A stretch of 57,073 nucleotides of DNA from the IMG/VR virus record IMGVR_UViG_3300036860_000377, positions 1 to 57,073 of that record. One strand, 5' to 3'. The notes beneath the pieces were generated by a model. The model was not told where the DNA came from, searched no databases, and saw only the letters and a program-made list of their open reading frames with translations. A program made the translations under genes and the position numbers. Shown here one piece after another: positions 32,158 through 41,226 of this stretch (its first letter is position 1; each line of letters starts with the position of its first letter). Origin of the DNA: a virus.

Positions 32158-32372
32158 CCCACTTCGACCCTTGGCCGGCCACACAGGTCGAGAGGAACTT
32201 CCGCACCTGGATCGAGATGGCGCCCCTGGAGCATGTCGAGTCCGTCGTGCGGGCGCTGGTGTGGGCGACGACCCTCCGCCGGATTCCGGGCTCGACGCAT
32301 CTCCAGTGTGCCCTCTCGGAGATCGAAGAGGCCAACCGCTCGGCGCGGTCGGTGACGGATGGGATGGCGTGA
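32154..32372 (+). CDS. Hypothetical protein, 72 aa
   Basis: A GTG start overlaps the previous stop and the stop overlaps the next ATG. Soluble helical protein with several Trp residues. Unknown role in the early region. Confidence 0.55.
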   Translation: MTHFDPWPATQVERNFRTWIEMAPLEHVESVVRALVWATTLRRIPGSTHLQCALSEIEEANRSARSVTDGMA

Positions 32373-32682
32373 TGACCATTCGCAAACTCGCCGTATGGCT
32401 CTGGGGCGCCCCGAGACCGCTCCCTCCTCCCAGGGCCGCGGCGAGTCATTTCGGCCCGTTGCTGTGGCGCCACATCGACGTTCCGCCGCGCACGAGCCGG
32501 CACATGACCGCGTGGCTCTGTGCGGGCGTGCTGGTCGCTGGCTCGGGTCTGTTCGCCGTCCAGAAGGCTCACGACGCGGCGAAGGCAAGAGCCGAGGCGT
32601 GCGTACATAGATTCGCTCGGGAATCCGCGCGCGATCCGATCGTCAGGCGGCTGGACCTGCGGATGCTGAAGGGGGAGGAGCC

Positions 32683-32686
<4 letters not shown>
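32372..32686 (+). CDS. Single-TM membrane protein, 104 aa
   Basis: A basic N-terminal half is followed by one transmembrane helix (about residues 50-66, AWLCAGVLVAGSGLFAV) and a charged C-terminus. Coupled to both neighbours by overlaps. Unknown function. Confidence 0.55.
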
Positions 32687-33420
<734 letters not shown>

Positions 33421-33482
33421 CCGAGTTCCGTCTGCTGGTGAACGCGCTGGGGGCGATGGACCGGGCGCTCGAAAGGAGAGTC

Positions 33483-33689
33483 ATGGAACGGTACATCGGG
33501 ACAAAGATCGTGCTGGCCGAGCCGGAAATGAAGGATGGTCGCGACGGATACGCCGTCGTGTATGAGGACGGCTATCGCTCGTGGTCACCGAAGGAGACGT
33601 TCGAGCACGCGTATCGGCTACTGACCTACGGCGAGCTCAATCTGGTCATCGACAAGTCGCCAACCCCGGCGTGGAAACGCGGTTCCTGA
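33483..33689 (+). CDS. Conserved small phage protein, 68 aa
   Basis: AAGGAGAG just before ATG 33483 decides the start; an in-frame ATG at 33417 overlapping the previous stop is the alternative and would add 22 residues. The product starts MERYIGTKIVLAEPEMK and has DGYRSWSPKETFEHAYR, a pattern seen in many phages. Function unknown. Confidence 0.65.
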   Translation: MERYIGTKIVLAEPEMKDGRDGYAVVYEDGYRSWSPKETFEHAYRLLTYGELNLVIDKSPTPAWKRGS

Positions 33690-33814
33690 TGAACCCCCTC
33701 GCCGCCGTGCGCGACCGCGCGTTCGATCGGGACGACGAGCCGGAGGTGAGGCGGGAGGTGAAGGAGCAGGAAGCGGAGAGGAACGCGGAGTGGCGGAAGC
33801 GCCATACGCCGTGA
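33689..33814 (+). CDS. Charged mini-protein, 41 aa
   Basis: TGATG overlap with the previous gene. The product is a highly charged Glu/Arg helix. Unknown role. Confidence 0.4.
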   Translation: MNPLAAVRDRAFDRDDEPEVRREVKEQEAERNAEWRKRHTP

Positions 33815-33891
33815 GTGTCAAGTGGGGCGGTGATCGATACGTTCGGGGTATCAATTGGCGGCGCGTCGCCCAGATGAAAAGGAAGGACGCC

Positions 33892-34194
33892 ATGACGATC
33901 CAGAAGATTGATGTCGGGAATTACGTCGAGTGCGACTTCTGCTCAAAGCAGTACACGGGAAAGCCCGATGTCGGCGGACTCCTTTTCGGATCGAAGGGCG
34001 CGTGCCCGGAGTGCGCGCCGAGACTGGAACAAGATGCCGAGAAGTACGGTGAGACGGAGCACATCAAGGCGAGATGTCCCGAGGGGATGTCATTTGCCGC
34101 GTGGATAGTGTGGCTTCGGGATGGCAACAACACGATCACGATTCGGACCGGGGACGATGCTCTCGATATGTTTCGTCCCCGGCGCCGGCCGTAG
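33892..34194 (+). CDS. Zinc-binding phage protein, 100 aa
   Basis: AAGGAAGG before ATG 33892 supports this start; GTG codons at 33811 and 33790 are alternatives in the same frame. The product has CDFCSKQ and CPECAP, a two-knuckle metal site, then CPEGMSFAAWIVWLR. Similar proteins are common in phage early regions. Function unknown. Confidence 0.6.
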   Translation: MTIQKIDVGNYVECDFCSKQYTGKPDVGGLLFGSKGACPECAPRLEQDAEKYGETEHIKARCPEGMSFAAWIVWLRDGNNTITIRTGDDALDMFRPRRRP

Positions 34195-34204
34195 AGGAGA
34201 ACAC

Positions 34205-35032
34205 ATGGCAGAGACAGTGATCGCGACCCGAGAGGCAACCCTGATGCGCCTCGATCCCCAGGCGCTCATCGCCAAAGCCATCGACGCTGGCGCCGGCATC
34301 GATACCATCGAACGCCTCGTCGCACTGGCGAAAGATATCCGCGAGGTGCAGGCCAAGGAAGCCTGGTACGCCGCGATGGCGGAGTTTCAGGAGACCTGCC
34401 CGACCATCTACAAGACGAACAAAGCGAACATCCCAACGCGTAGCGGTGGCGGGTTCTCATACAGCTATGCCCCGCTGGACGAGATCCTCAGCGTCGTTCA
34501 GCCCGTGATGGGGAAGCTCGGTCTGTCGGTGTCGTGGACGCATCGTTTCGAGGCAGCGACTGCGGTATCGAATTGCCGCATCTCCCACGAACTCGGTCAC
34601 CACGAGGAATCCGGCGACGTGACCATTCCCATCGACAAGAGCGAGGACGGCCGCGGGGCCAGCTCCGCGCAGCGCGTGGGCATCGCCATGACCTATTCCA
34701 AGCGGTACTCGCTACTCGCCGCCATCGGCAAGGCGCCAGAGGACGACGAGGACGGCGACGCGGGTGACACCCGTGATACCAGGCAGGCCAGCGATTCCCA
34801 GGGCGCTCGGAAGCCAGCCGGTTCGGGGAGCGGCGCCACCGAGTCGCCCGTCATCAGCGGGCCGCAGCTCAACCGTTTTTGGGCGATCGCGCGCGGGATG
34901 AAGCCTGTCGGCTGGACCGAGGAGCAGGTTCACGACTTGTTGACGGCGCATCAGATCAACCACGCGAAAGAGATCCCAGTCGTCAAGTACGAGGCGCTGT
35001 GCGACGTTCTCAAGGCGGGGCCGAAGAAGTGA
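34205..35032 (+). CDS. erf: ERF-family single-strand annealing protein
   Basis: The 275-residue product follows AGGAGA. Residues about 40-190 have the ERF pattern: AMAEFQETCPTIYKTNKAN, then SYSYAPLDEILSVVQPVMGKLGLSV, then SSAQRVGIAMTYSKRYSLLA. A Ser/Gly/Asp-rich linker and a small C-terminal helical domain follow. ERF proteins anneal single strands during phage recombination, usually with an exonuclease; the next gene is such a nuclease and overlaps the stop. Confidence 0.9.
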   Translation: MAETVIATREATLMRLDPQALIAKAIDAGAGIDTIERLVALAKDIREVQAKEAWYAAMAEFQETCPTIYKTNKANIPTRSGGGFSYSYAPLDEILSVVQPVMGKLGLSVSWTHRFEAATAVSNCRISHELGHHEESGDVTIPIDKSEDGRGASSAQRVGIAMTYSKRYSLLAAIGKAPEDDEDGDAGDTRDTRQASDSQGARKPAGSGSGATESPVISGPQLNRFWAIARGMKPVGWTEEQVHDLLTAHQINHAKEIPVVKYEALCDVLKAGPKK

Positions 35033-35571
35033 TCTTCCCGCGGGTGACCGAGATTCTGCGCGCTACCGGGCTGGCTGGCGACTTCTCCCGCATCCCGGTG
35101 CCGGTGCTGGAGGCGGCGCGCGTCCGCGGGGTCGCAGTCCATGAAGCGATCGAAGCGCTTGTGTACCACTACGAAGGGGAACCGCTTGCCGCCGACGAGG
35201 TGCCATACGTCGGCGCCTACGAGCGATTCGTCAAGGATTCGGGTTTTGATCCCATCGCCTGTGAGATCGAGGTCATTCACGCGGCGTGGGGCTACCGGGG
35301 TCACCCCGATCTGGTCGGCTGGCTGGTCAGCAAGCGAGCGATTCTCGACGTCAAGACCGGAGACCAGACCGGCGCCGCTTATCAGCTCGCCGCGTATCGG
35401 CTGGCCTGGAACGCCGAGCATCCTACGGAGCCTGTGGAGGTCATCGCGGTGCTGGAGCTTCGCGACCACGGAGACCCTCCGTATAGGCTGCACGAGATCG
35501 AGAGCGCGGGCGCCGAGCGCGTCTGGCTCGCCGCGATGATCGTGTTCCAGGCGCAACAGGAGGCCGCATGA
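35029..35571 (+). CDS. PD-(D/E)XK exonuclease (Cas4/RecB-type)
   Basis: The GTG at 35029 overlaps the ERF stop. The 180-residue product has an active His-rich early helix (RGVAVHEAIEAL) and the catalytic core RGHPDLVG, then AILDVKTGDQTGAAYQLAAYR, that is D, D-x-K and the following Q/Y helix, all intact. It would trim DNA ends to create single strands for the ERF protein. Confidence 0.85.
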   Translation: MIFPRVTEILRATGLAGDFSRIPVPVLEAARVRGVAVHEAIEALVYHYEGEPLAADEVPYVGAYERFVKDSGFDPIACEIEVIHAAWGYRGHPDLVGWLVSKRAILDVKTGDQTGAAYQLAAYRLAWNAEHPTEPVEVIAVLELRDHGDPPYRLHEIESAGAERVWLAAMIVFQAQQEAA

Positions 35572-36290
35572 GCACCGAAGTCGTCGCACTCGAACGTCAG
35601 GCGTCGGACATGGTGACGGAGATCAATGGGCTGGCGGTGATCGACCCGCCCAGCTTCGAGCGGGCGGGCATCATGGCGCGCACCGTGGCCGGCTACATAA
35701 AGCGGGTCGGCGAGGTGCTTGACCCGATCGTGGCCGCTGCCCATGATGCGCACAAGATCGCGGTCGCGCAGCGGGACGCCCTCCTGAAGCCCGCGCAGGG
35801 CGCCAAGCGTGTTCTCGGCGACCGGATGGCCGCCTACGAAGCCGAGCAGGCCAGGATTCGACGCGCGGCCGAGCTGGCGGTCCAACGGGAGCGGGAGCGC
35901 CTGGAGGCTGAGGAACGGGCCCGCGTTGCCGTTGAGGAGCGCCGACTCCGGCAAGAGGAAGAGGACCGACGGTTGGCCGAGGCCTCCGCCGCCGAGGCGA
36001 TCGGCGACACCGTCCGGGCCGAGGCCATCGTGTCGGCGCCCATTGTGACCGCTCCGGTGGTGCCTCGGCCGGTATTCGTCGCGCCCCCGCCCGTTCAGGT
36101 CACGAAGGCCGAGGGTGTGTCCTTCCGCGAGGAGTGGGACTTCGAGGTCACCAACGCGGCGGTCATTCCCCGCGAGTACCTCTCGGTCGACGAGGTGAAG
36201 ATCCGGCGCGTGGTCAAGGCGATGAAGGGCCAAACGAACATCCCTGGCGTGCGCGCCTTCTCCAAGCCCACGGCGGCGATGAGGGCGTAG
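35568..36290 (+). CDS. Coiled-coil recombination-associated protein, 240 aa
   Basis: ATGA overlap with the exonuclease gene. Residues about 10-85 are helical, about 85-150 form a strong charged coiled coil (Glu/Arg/Ala), then a Pro-rich linker and a C-terminal domain with EEWDFEVTNAAVIPREYLS and NIPGVRAFSK. Similar proteins accompany phage annealing proteins. The exact role is unknown. Confidence 0.65.
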   Translation: MSTEVVALERQASDMVTEINGLAVIDPPSFERAGIMARTVAGYIKRVGEVLDPIVAAAHDAHKIAVAQRDALLKPAQGAKRVLGDRMAAYEAEQARIRRAAELAVQRERERLEAEERARVAVEERRLRQEEEDRRLAEASAAEAIGDTVRAEAIVSAPIVTAPVVPRPVFVAPPPVQVTKAEGVSFREEWDFEVTNAAVIPREYLSVDEVKIRRVVKAMKGQTNIPGVRAFSKPTAAMRA

Positions 36291-36503
36291 GGGAATGACG
36301 ATGTGCTCGCTGCGACGTGGCAGCGCCGATGCTGGGTTCCCCCATCACAAGGCCGCAAGCGGACGGCTGCCAACGGTGGGGAATCCGGCCAGCGAGCATT
36401 TCTCATATCGGAGGGCCAGTTGAGCCCCCAAGCGCGCGCGGATAGAGTGCAGGCCACCCGGCGTCCTACACAGGACGCGACTCATCCTCAAGGGTGGCCC
36501 AAC
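36291..36503. other. Stretch before the integrase gene
   Basis: A 42-codon frame at 36295-36423 and an upward extension of the integrase frame are the only reading frames, and neither has good coding character. The stretch probably holds the integrase promoter, but I see no strong box. Confidence 0.35.
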
Positions 36504-37451
36504 ATGCTCATGAGCAAGGCGGCAGCAGATTTCCTCGACGATTGCAAGACGCGCGGGCTCTCGCAGGCGACCAGGGATTCCTATCGCTCTGACCTGACCC
36601 TTCTTTACGGACTCGCCGCGGTGATCGCCGCCGATAACGTCATCCACTTCTCGCCCGAACTGGTCCGCGACTACTTCGTCAAGCTCGCAAGTAAGGGCCT
36701 CAGTGCAGCGACGCTCCATCGGCGCCGGGCGAGCATCAACCAATTCGCCCAGTGGTGTCTCGTGCGGCGACTCATCTCAGACAATCCGATGGCCCATACG
36801 CCGGTGATCAAGCGACCGAAGCGGCGGCCCCGGCCCTTCGCAAGCGTGACGCGGGAGAAACTTGAGGCGCTCGAGTTGGCGCCAGTCGATGCGGTGATCC
36901 GCGGGCTCCTCTTCCATGCGGGTCTCCGCGTGTCCGAGGTCTGCGGTCTGCTCGTGAGGGACGTGGAGTTTGGGGCGCATGAGCACGATGGCGCGATCCG
37001 GGTGCTCGGGAAAGGCAACAAGGAGCGCGTGATCCCATTGACCGCCGAGCTCTGGCACCACCTGCGCGACTACATGCTGGCCCATTCCGCCATCGATCAC
37101 TTGGACGCCTGCGTCCTGACCTGGGGTCTGGCACGTCCCTTCTCGCGGCGGATGATCGAACGCAAGACTCGGATGTGGGGTCGAGCGGCGAAGGTCGATG
37201 ACCGCGTGATTCCCCATAAATTCCGGCATTCTTTTGCGACTCGGCTGCTCGACCGCGGCGCGGATCTTCGCCAAATCCAAGAACTCATGGGTCACGCCGA
37301 CCTGAATACGACGGCCGGCTACTTGGATGCGACTCGGCTGCGTGATGCCGTCGACCTGCTCTCACAGAGGCCGGCGACAGAAAAGATTCTGGACCTCGGT
37401 TCTGCGCCTCCCGCACTTCCGGATGACTGCGAGGGAAGCGGTGCCACGTAA
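36504..37451 (+). CDS. int: Tyrosine integrase (XerC/D-type)
   Basis: The 315-residue product has a SAM-like core-binding domain (about 1-95) and a catalytic domain with all expected residues: Arg in GLRVSEVCGL (about 140), Lys in GKGNKERVIPL (about 170), HKFRHS (about 237-242), His in MGHADLNTT (about 264) and Tyr about 272. It would integrate and excise the phage genome. The start is ATG 36504 with a second ATG two codons on. It is followed directly by the candidate attP. Confidence 0.9.
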   Translation: MLMSKAAADFLDDCKTRGLSQATRDSYRSDLTLLYGLAAVIAADNVIHFSPELVRDYFVKLASKGLSAATLHRRRASINQFAQWCLVRRLISDNPMAHTPVIKRPKRRPRPFASVTREKLEALELAPVDAVIRGLLFHAGLRVSEVCGLLVRDVEFGAHEHDGAIRVLGKGNKERVIPLTAELWHHLRDYMLAHSAIDHLDACVLTWGLARPFSRRMIERKTRMWGRAAKVDDRVIPHKFRHSFATRLLDRGADLRQIQELMGHADLNTTAGYLDATRLRDAVDLLSQRPATEKILDLGSAPPALPDDCEGSGAT

Positions 37452-37488
37452 GAGCCCGATACCACTGAGGAATAGTGGAAGTGCGTCA

Positions 37489-37509
37489 GAGACGGCCTGT
37501 AAGCCGGGT
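37489..37509 (-). other. Candidate attP core resembling the 3' end of rnpB
   Basis: On the minus strand the sequence ACCCGGCTTACAGGCCG, followed by TCTC, closely resembles the conserved 3' end of bacterial RNase P RNA genes (AACCCGGCTTACAG and variants). It lies 38 bases after the integrase stop, the usual place of attP. Attachment sites often copy the 3' end of the host RNA gene they enter. A 7-base inverted repeat (GGTTGCC/GGCAACC, about 37511-37540) lies beside it. Confidence 0.45.
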
Positions 37510-37544
37510 GGGTTGCCCCTCCCTGTTTCGATCGGCAACCGCTC

Positions 37545-38057
37545 GTGAAATCAGACGAGCCGACCGGTATAGTTCTGGACCTCGCGCCGAAGCCGGTAAC
37601 ACGGTCCGAAGGTTCTGTGCCCCACCGCCGCGGCGTTCCTGCCCGACCGCCTGAAGAACGATTCTGGGAGCACGTCGATCAAGAGAACGCCGCGCCTTGC
37701 TGGCGCTGGACGGGGAACATCAGCCCACAGACCGGGTATGGGCGGCTCTGGTCCGCCGCTTTGGGTCGCAACGTCCAGGCCCATCAGATCGCCTACGAAC
37801 TCTTCAAGGGCCCGATCCCACCCGGACTCCAGCCCGATCATACCTGTCGCAACCGCTGGTGCGTGAACTGGGACCACCTCGAGGCCGTTACGCGCAGGGT
37901 CAACATTCTCCGCGGCGACAGCCCGAGCGCCCAGAACGCGCGGAAGACTGAGTGCAAGGCCGGCCATCCGTTCACGCCTGAGACGACTCACATCACGACG
38001 CAGGGCCGCCGCCATTGCCTCCTCTGCCGCCCTATCCGCAGGCTCCCATGTCCATGA
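37545..38057 (+). CDS. HNH endonuclease (homing type), 170 aa
   Basis: A GTG start follows the attP candidate. The pattern CWRWTG, TGYGRLW, AHQIAYELFKGPIPPGL, DHTCRNRWCVNWDHLEAVT matches the HNH_3 family: the first His of the motif in PDHTC, Asn in CVN and His in DHLE are intact. Two CxxC pairs near the end (KTECKAGH, CLLC) add a zinc site. It is probably a selfish or genome-editing nuclease near the integrase. Confidence 0.8.
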   Translation: MKSDEPTGIVLDLAPKPVTRSEGSVPHRRGVPARPPEERFWEHVDQENAAPCWRWTGNISPQTGYGRLWSAALGRNVQAHQIAYELFKGPIPPGLQPDHTCRNRWCVNWDHLEAVTRRVNILRGDSPSAQNARKTECKAGHPFTPETTHITTQGRRHCLLCRPIRRLPCP

Positions 38058-38434
38058 CCCGCACGGTGCTCGGGCGCAAACGCCTTCAGGCGGTCGACAC
38101 GGCCGAGGCGATCGCGATCAACGGTCTCCCCTCAGACGCGGAGCTGAACGAGACGGTGAAGAAAACGCTGACAGATACCCACAAAAGGGGGTGCGACAGC
38201 ACGGCGACGTCGTTGGGTGCGGCCCAAAGCGCGGAGGACATGGGTGAAGTGTGGAAGCCGATGCTGGCGGTGCGCGGGGATTCGACCCCGCCGGCCACGA
38301 AGCACAGGCCCGCGAGCTTGAGACGCGGCGCTTCCCGCGCTGTAGAGACCGTCACCAGAGTCAACGGCCCCCGACATGACGCAGAACCGGCGGTAGCCAG
38401 CACTGCCGCCGGCTTTATATCCAAGGAGTCCCCG
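38058..38434 (+). other. Weakly coding stretch upstream of 38435
   Basis: A frame opened by ATG 38048 or 38054 runs through this stretch into the gene at 38435. The first 50 codons look protein-like, but the rest has poor character, and a terminator-like hairpin lies at 38387-38418. I treat the gene at 38435 as separate. Confidence 0.35.
38387..38418 (+). terminator. Terminator-like hairpin
   Basis: Arms CCGGCGGTAG (38387-38396) and CTGCCGCCGG (38403-38412) pair with one G-U, closing a 6-base loop, followed by the AT-rich CTTTATAT. The T-run is weak. Confidence 0.5.
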
Positions 38435-38737
38435 ATGCCTCAATGCGGTTACTGCCACCGGGTCGACGGCACGCACAGCAAGAGCTGCAAGAGTGGCCAG
38501 CCGTGCAAGCTCTGCGCGAAGCGGGCGCCGGAGAAGTGTCTCCATCACGGCGGCGCATCCGTGGACAAGACGGCCGGGCGGCGCGAGCGGATTGTGGTCG
38601 CACGTGGCAAGGTGCCCCGCGTCGCGCCCGTGGACGGCGTGCGAGCCCTGTTGATCGACACACTCGAGGAGGAACTGGTCCAGACGCGCGCCGAAGTCCG
38701 TGTGCTGGAGTCGATGCTCGGGAAAGCACGGGCATGA
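38435..38737 (+). CDS. Zinc-finger protein, 100 aa
   Basis: AAGGAG lies 7 bases before ATG 38435. The first 40 residues hold CGYCHR, SCKSGQPCKLC and KCLHHGG, a Cys/His array for one or two zinc ions. A basic middle and a coiled-coil end (TLEEELVQTRAEVRVLE) follow. Probably binds nucleic acid; family not recognised. Confidence 0.6.
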   Translation: MPQCGYCHRVDGTHSKSCKSGQPCKLCAKRAPEKCLHHGGASVDKTAGRRERIVVARGKVPRVAPVDGVRALLIDTLEEELVQTRAEVRVLESMLGKARA

Positions 38738-38853
38738 GGCGGTTCTGCCTCTGTGACTGTTGCGGCGACCGCGTGGAGTTGCCGCCATTCGTCCTCGATT
38801 TCACGTGCAGTGGTCGCCGACGATGCCGGCCGTGCTTCTTGTGGTGTCGCTGA
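38734..38853 (+). CDS. Cys-rich mini-protein, 39 aa
   Basis: ATGA overlap with the previous gene. Seven Cys in 39 residues (CLCDCCGD, TCSG, CRPCFLWC) with several Arg make a compact zinc finger likely. Confidence 0.55.
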   Translation: MRRFCLCDCCGDRVELPPFVLDFTCSGRRRCRPCFLWCR

Positions 38854-38864
38854 GGAGGCCCGCC

Positions 38865-39188
38865 ATGATCCTCCAGGCCGAGTATGAATCGATCCTCCGT
38901 CGGTTGGCTGATCTCCGGCCAAGCGCCGCCCAGCAGCACGGCGACGAGCAGGACGTGGCGGTAGCCACCGAGGTCCAAGAGTTGACCCTGCTGCAGCGGG
39001 AACGGCTCCAGAAGCGCGCTCTGGCGCTGGAGGCGGCCCTGGAGCGGGTGAAAGACGGCTCCTGGGGCATCTGTCTTGCCTGCGATCACAAGGTTGAGCC
39101 ACGGCGGCTCCAAGCGGCTCCAGAGGCTGAATACTGCCTGCGTTGTGCTGAGCGTCTGGAGCGCGACGCCAAGGCCCAGCGGCGATGA
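38865..39188 (+). CDS. DksA/TraR-like zinc-finger protein, 107 aa
   Basis: GAGGAGG lies before ATG 38865. A helical N-terminus is followed by CLACDHKVEPRRLQAAPEA and YCLRCAE, the C4 zinc finger of the DksA/TraR family. Such proteins bind RNA polymerase through the secondary channel and alter transcription of host genes. It may retune host expression during infection. Confidence 0.75.
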   Translation: MILQAEYESILRRLADLRPSAAQQHGDEQDVAVATEVQELTLLQRERLQKRALALEAALERVKDGSWGICLACDHKVEPRRLQAAPEAEYCLRCAERLERDAKAQRR

Positions 39189-39400
39189 CCGACGCGTTCC
39201 GCCAGATCAAGGATGGGGCGCTTCTCCAGAGCGGGAGCGACACGGAGAGGGCCATGGCGATGCTCGTCGTGCCGGCGCTACATTACACCAACACGCTATT
39301 CCGTCCGAACCTCCTCATCAATACTGGTGAAGGTTTCTTCCTCGCTCTCACGCTGAAAGATCAGTTCATTCCCCCGACGGTCCGGCGCGAGGCGCAGTGA
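39185..39400 (+). CDS. Hypothetical protein, 71 aa
   Basis: Overlaps at both ends. Soluble protein with no motif that I recognise. Confidence 0.5.
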   Translation: MTDAFRQIKDGALLQSGSDTERAMAMLVVPALHYTNTLFRPNLLINTGEGFFLALTLKDQFIPPTVRREAQ

Positions 39401-39849
39401 TGGGTGACAAGAGCGCGATCGAGTGGCGAAAGCCTGGTCAAGCCGGCGAAAAGAATCACCAGTGGAGGGGCGGGCGCGTCATCGCCTCTAATGGTTACGT
39501 CCTTCTGAAAATGCCGGGCCACCATCTCGCCGACGTGCGCGGCTACGTGTATGAGCATCGACTCGTCGCAGAACAGGTACTTGGTCGGAGGCTCAAGCGC
39601 GGCGAGATTCCGCATCACAAGAACGGCTGGAAGCGCGACAACCGCCCAGAAAACATCGAGGTCATGTCGTCGATCGCCGAACACCGCTTTCACCATCGCG
39701 CGATCGGGTCGAAGCGCCGGCTGCCCGGAGAGGCCAATAGGATTATCCAGTGCGCTTACAACTGCGGACATGACCTGGCCCTGTTCGACGACTCCGGGCG
39801 CCCGCGGACGTTCATCAGCGGTCACAACATGCGGCGCGCCGATGGCTGA
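39400..39849 (+). CDS. HNH endonuclease, 149 aa
   Basis: The pattern KNHQWRGGR, NGYVLLKMPGHHLADVRGYVYEHRLVAEQVLGRRL (in pieces), PHHKNGWKRDNRPENIE matches phage HNH homing endonucleases; the HH and the N-x-x-x-N part of the active site are intact. A CAYNCGH near the end may bind zinc. It ends over the start of the DUF5131-like gene, whose disruption lies about 130 bases downstream. Confidence 0.8.
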   Translation: MGDKSAIEWRKPGQAGEKNHQWRGGRVIASNGYVLLKMPGHHLADVRGYVYEHRLVAEQVLGRRLKRGEIPHHKNGWKRDNRPENIEVMSSIAEHRFHHRAIGSKRRLPGEANRIIQCAYNCGHDLALFDDSGRPRTFISGHNMRRADG

Positions 39850-40727
39850 TACCGCGATCGAGTGGAGCGACAAGGTTTGGAACCCGATCATCGGGTGTAG
39901 CCGCGTCTCGGCCGGGTGTACTGCGTGCTATGCAGAACGCCAAGCGTACCGCAACGCGGCGATGGGGATCAGCCGCTATCGACCGGATCTTCGCCGTGAT
40001 GGCGCTCGCCGATCGGCACACGTTTCAGATCCTCACGAAGCGGCCCGAGCGGATGCGCGCCTACTTCGCTGACGGCTGGGATGGGGTGTTCTACCGATTC
40101 GAGGACACGCCGGAGCATCGCCGAATAGACCACGAGGGCAATAGCGGCAACAAGGAGTGGAGCCAGGAAGCTGCCGACCGAGTGAGCCACGCGCGGCAGG
40201 CGATGCACGGCGCGCCCCTCCCGAACGTCTGGCTCGGCGTCTCCGTCGAGAACCAGGCGACGGCGGACGAGCGCATCCCGCTACTGCTCCAGACGCCGGC
40301 GGGGGTTCGGTTCCTCTCCGTAGAGCCGCTATTAGGGCCGGTCAATCTCATGGGGCGCGGACGCTACCTAGCGCACGTGGGTGAGCATGGAATCGGCTGG
40401 GTGATTATTGGCGGCGAATCAGGCCCCGGCGCGCGGCCGTGCGATCTGGCGTGGATTCGCTCCGTCGTCGCGCAGTGCAAGGCGGCCGGCGTCCCGGTGT
40501 TCGTCAAGCAACTGGGGAGTCTCCCGATCTGGGACGGCTGTGGCCTCATGGCTAACAACACTCCAGGGCCGACCGAGCGCGTTCTCATGCGCGAGAAGGT
40601 CACCGACAGCGACGGTTACCGCCCCGTCGTCGACGTCGAGATGCTGCGGCTGCGCCTCCGCGACCGCAAGGGCGGCTCAATGGAAGAATGGCCCGAGGAT
40701 CTGCGCGTGCGGGAATTCCCGAAGTGA
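39842..40727 (+). pseudogene. Disrupted DUF5131 (phage Gp37/Gp68-like) gene
   Basis: The frame from ATG 39842 begins as an intact DUF5131 protein (TAIEWSDKVWNPIIGC, then GCTACYAERQAYRNA), with the family's Cys cluster. It then runs out of phase. The family continues in the +1 frame from about 39978: IDRIFAVMALADRHTFQILTKRPERM, and on to RFLSVEPLLGPV and GWVIIGGESGPGARP, ending at 40727. About 50 residues expected between the two halves, the part with the SMSDLFH-like motif, are absent. So the gene has a deletion plus a frameshift. The second half alone could start at ATG 39930 (265 aa). Confidence 0.75.
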
Positions 40728-41089
40728 GCCCGACCGCGCGCACGCTGAAGCACTGCCGGGAGCTCGGCTGGGTCGCCGATGTCGTCGAGCGGTTCATCCC
40801 GGGCGCACGGGTTCGTCGCGACCTATTCGGATTCATCGACGTCGTGATCCTCGACGGCAAGCCGGGCGTGTTGGGCGTCCAAGCATGCAGCACAGGGGAT
40901 CAGTCCACAAGACTCGCCAAAATCGGCCAGGAGCCGAGGGCGGGGCTCTGGCTGGCCGCTGGGAACCGGGTGCAGGTGTGGGGCTGGGCCAAGCGAGGGC
41001 CGAGGGGCAAGCGCAAGCTGTGGGAGCTGACGATGACCGACTGGTGTCCGGGTGCCAATGCCCCCCGCGCGCCCGAGCCGCAGGGATGA
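40724..41089 (+). CDS. PD-(D/E)XK-like nuclease fold protein, 121 aa
   Basis: A GTG start overlaps the previous stop. The product has RRDLFGFIDVVILDG, then GVLGVQACSTGDQSTRLAKI and VQVWGWAKRG, the layout of small phage PD-(D/E)XK proteins where the usual acidic residue before the Lys position is replaced by Gln. Holliday-junction or VRR-type nuclease action is possible, but the altered site leaves activity open. Confidence 0.55.
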   Translation: MSPTARTLKHCRELGWVADVVERFIPGARVRRDLFGFIDVVILDGKPGVLGVQACSTGDQSTRLAKIGQEPRAGLWLAAGNRVQVWGWAKRGPRGKRKLWELTMTDWCPGANAPRAPEPQG

Positions 41090-41226
41090 GCCGCACGCAG
41101 ATGTTCCCGGCACTCTTGATCGTGCTGGATCTCGGCGCGTCGGCCGTCTACGCCTTTGATGCGGACGCTCGGCGATCAGTCTACTGGCTCGCGGCGGCGA
41201 TCCTGACGTTCGTGGTGACGTTTTGA
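41086..41226 (+). CDS. Two-TM mini-protein, 46 aa
   Basis: ATGA overlaps at the start and a TTGATC start of the next gene at its end. Two short hydrophobic helices (LLIVLDLGASAVYAF and YWLAAAILTFVV). Unknown role. Confidence 0.5.
   Translation: MSRTQMFPALLIVLDLGASAVYAFDADARRSVYWLAAAILTFVVTF

Noticed and set aside
36295-36423. 42-codon frame upstream of the integrase
   Set aside because: It lacks a proper ribosome site and family resemblance, so I do not list it as a gene.
37452-37544. Possible tRNA after the integrase
   Set aside because: A TTTCGAT stretch and an inverted repeat recall a T-arm, but no full cloverleaf can be drawn. The rnpB-like match explains the stretch better.
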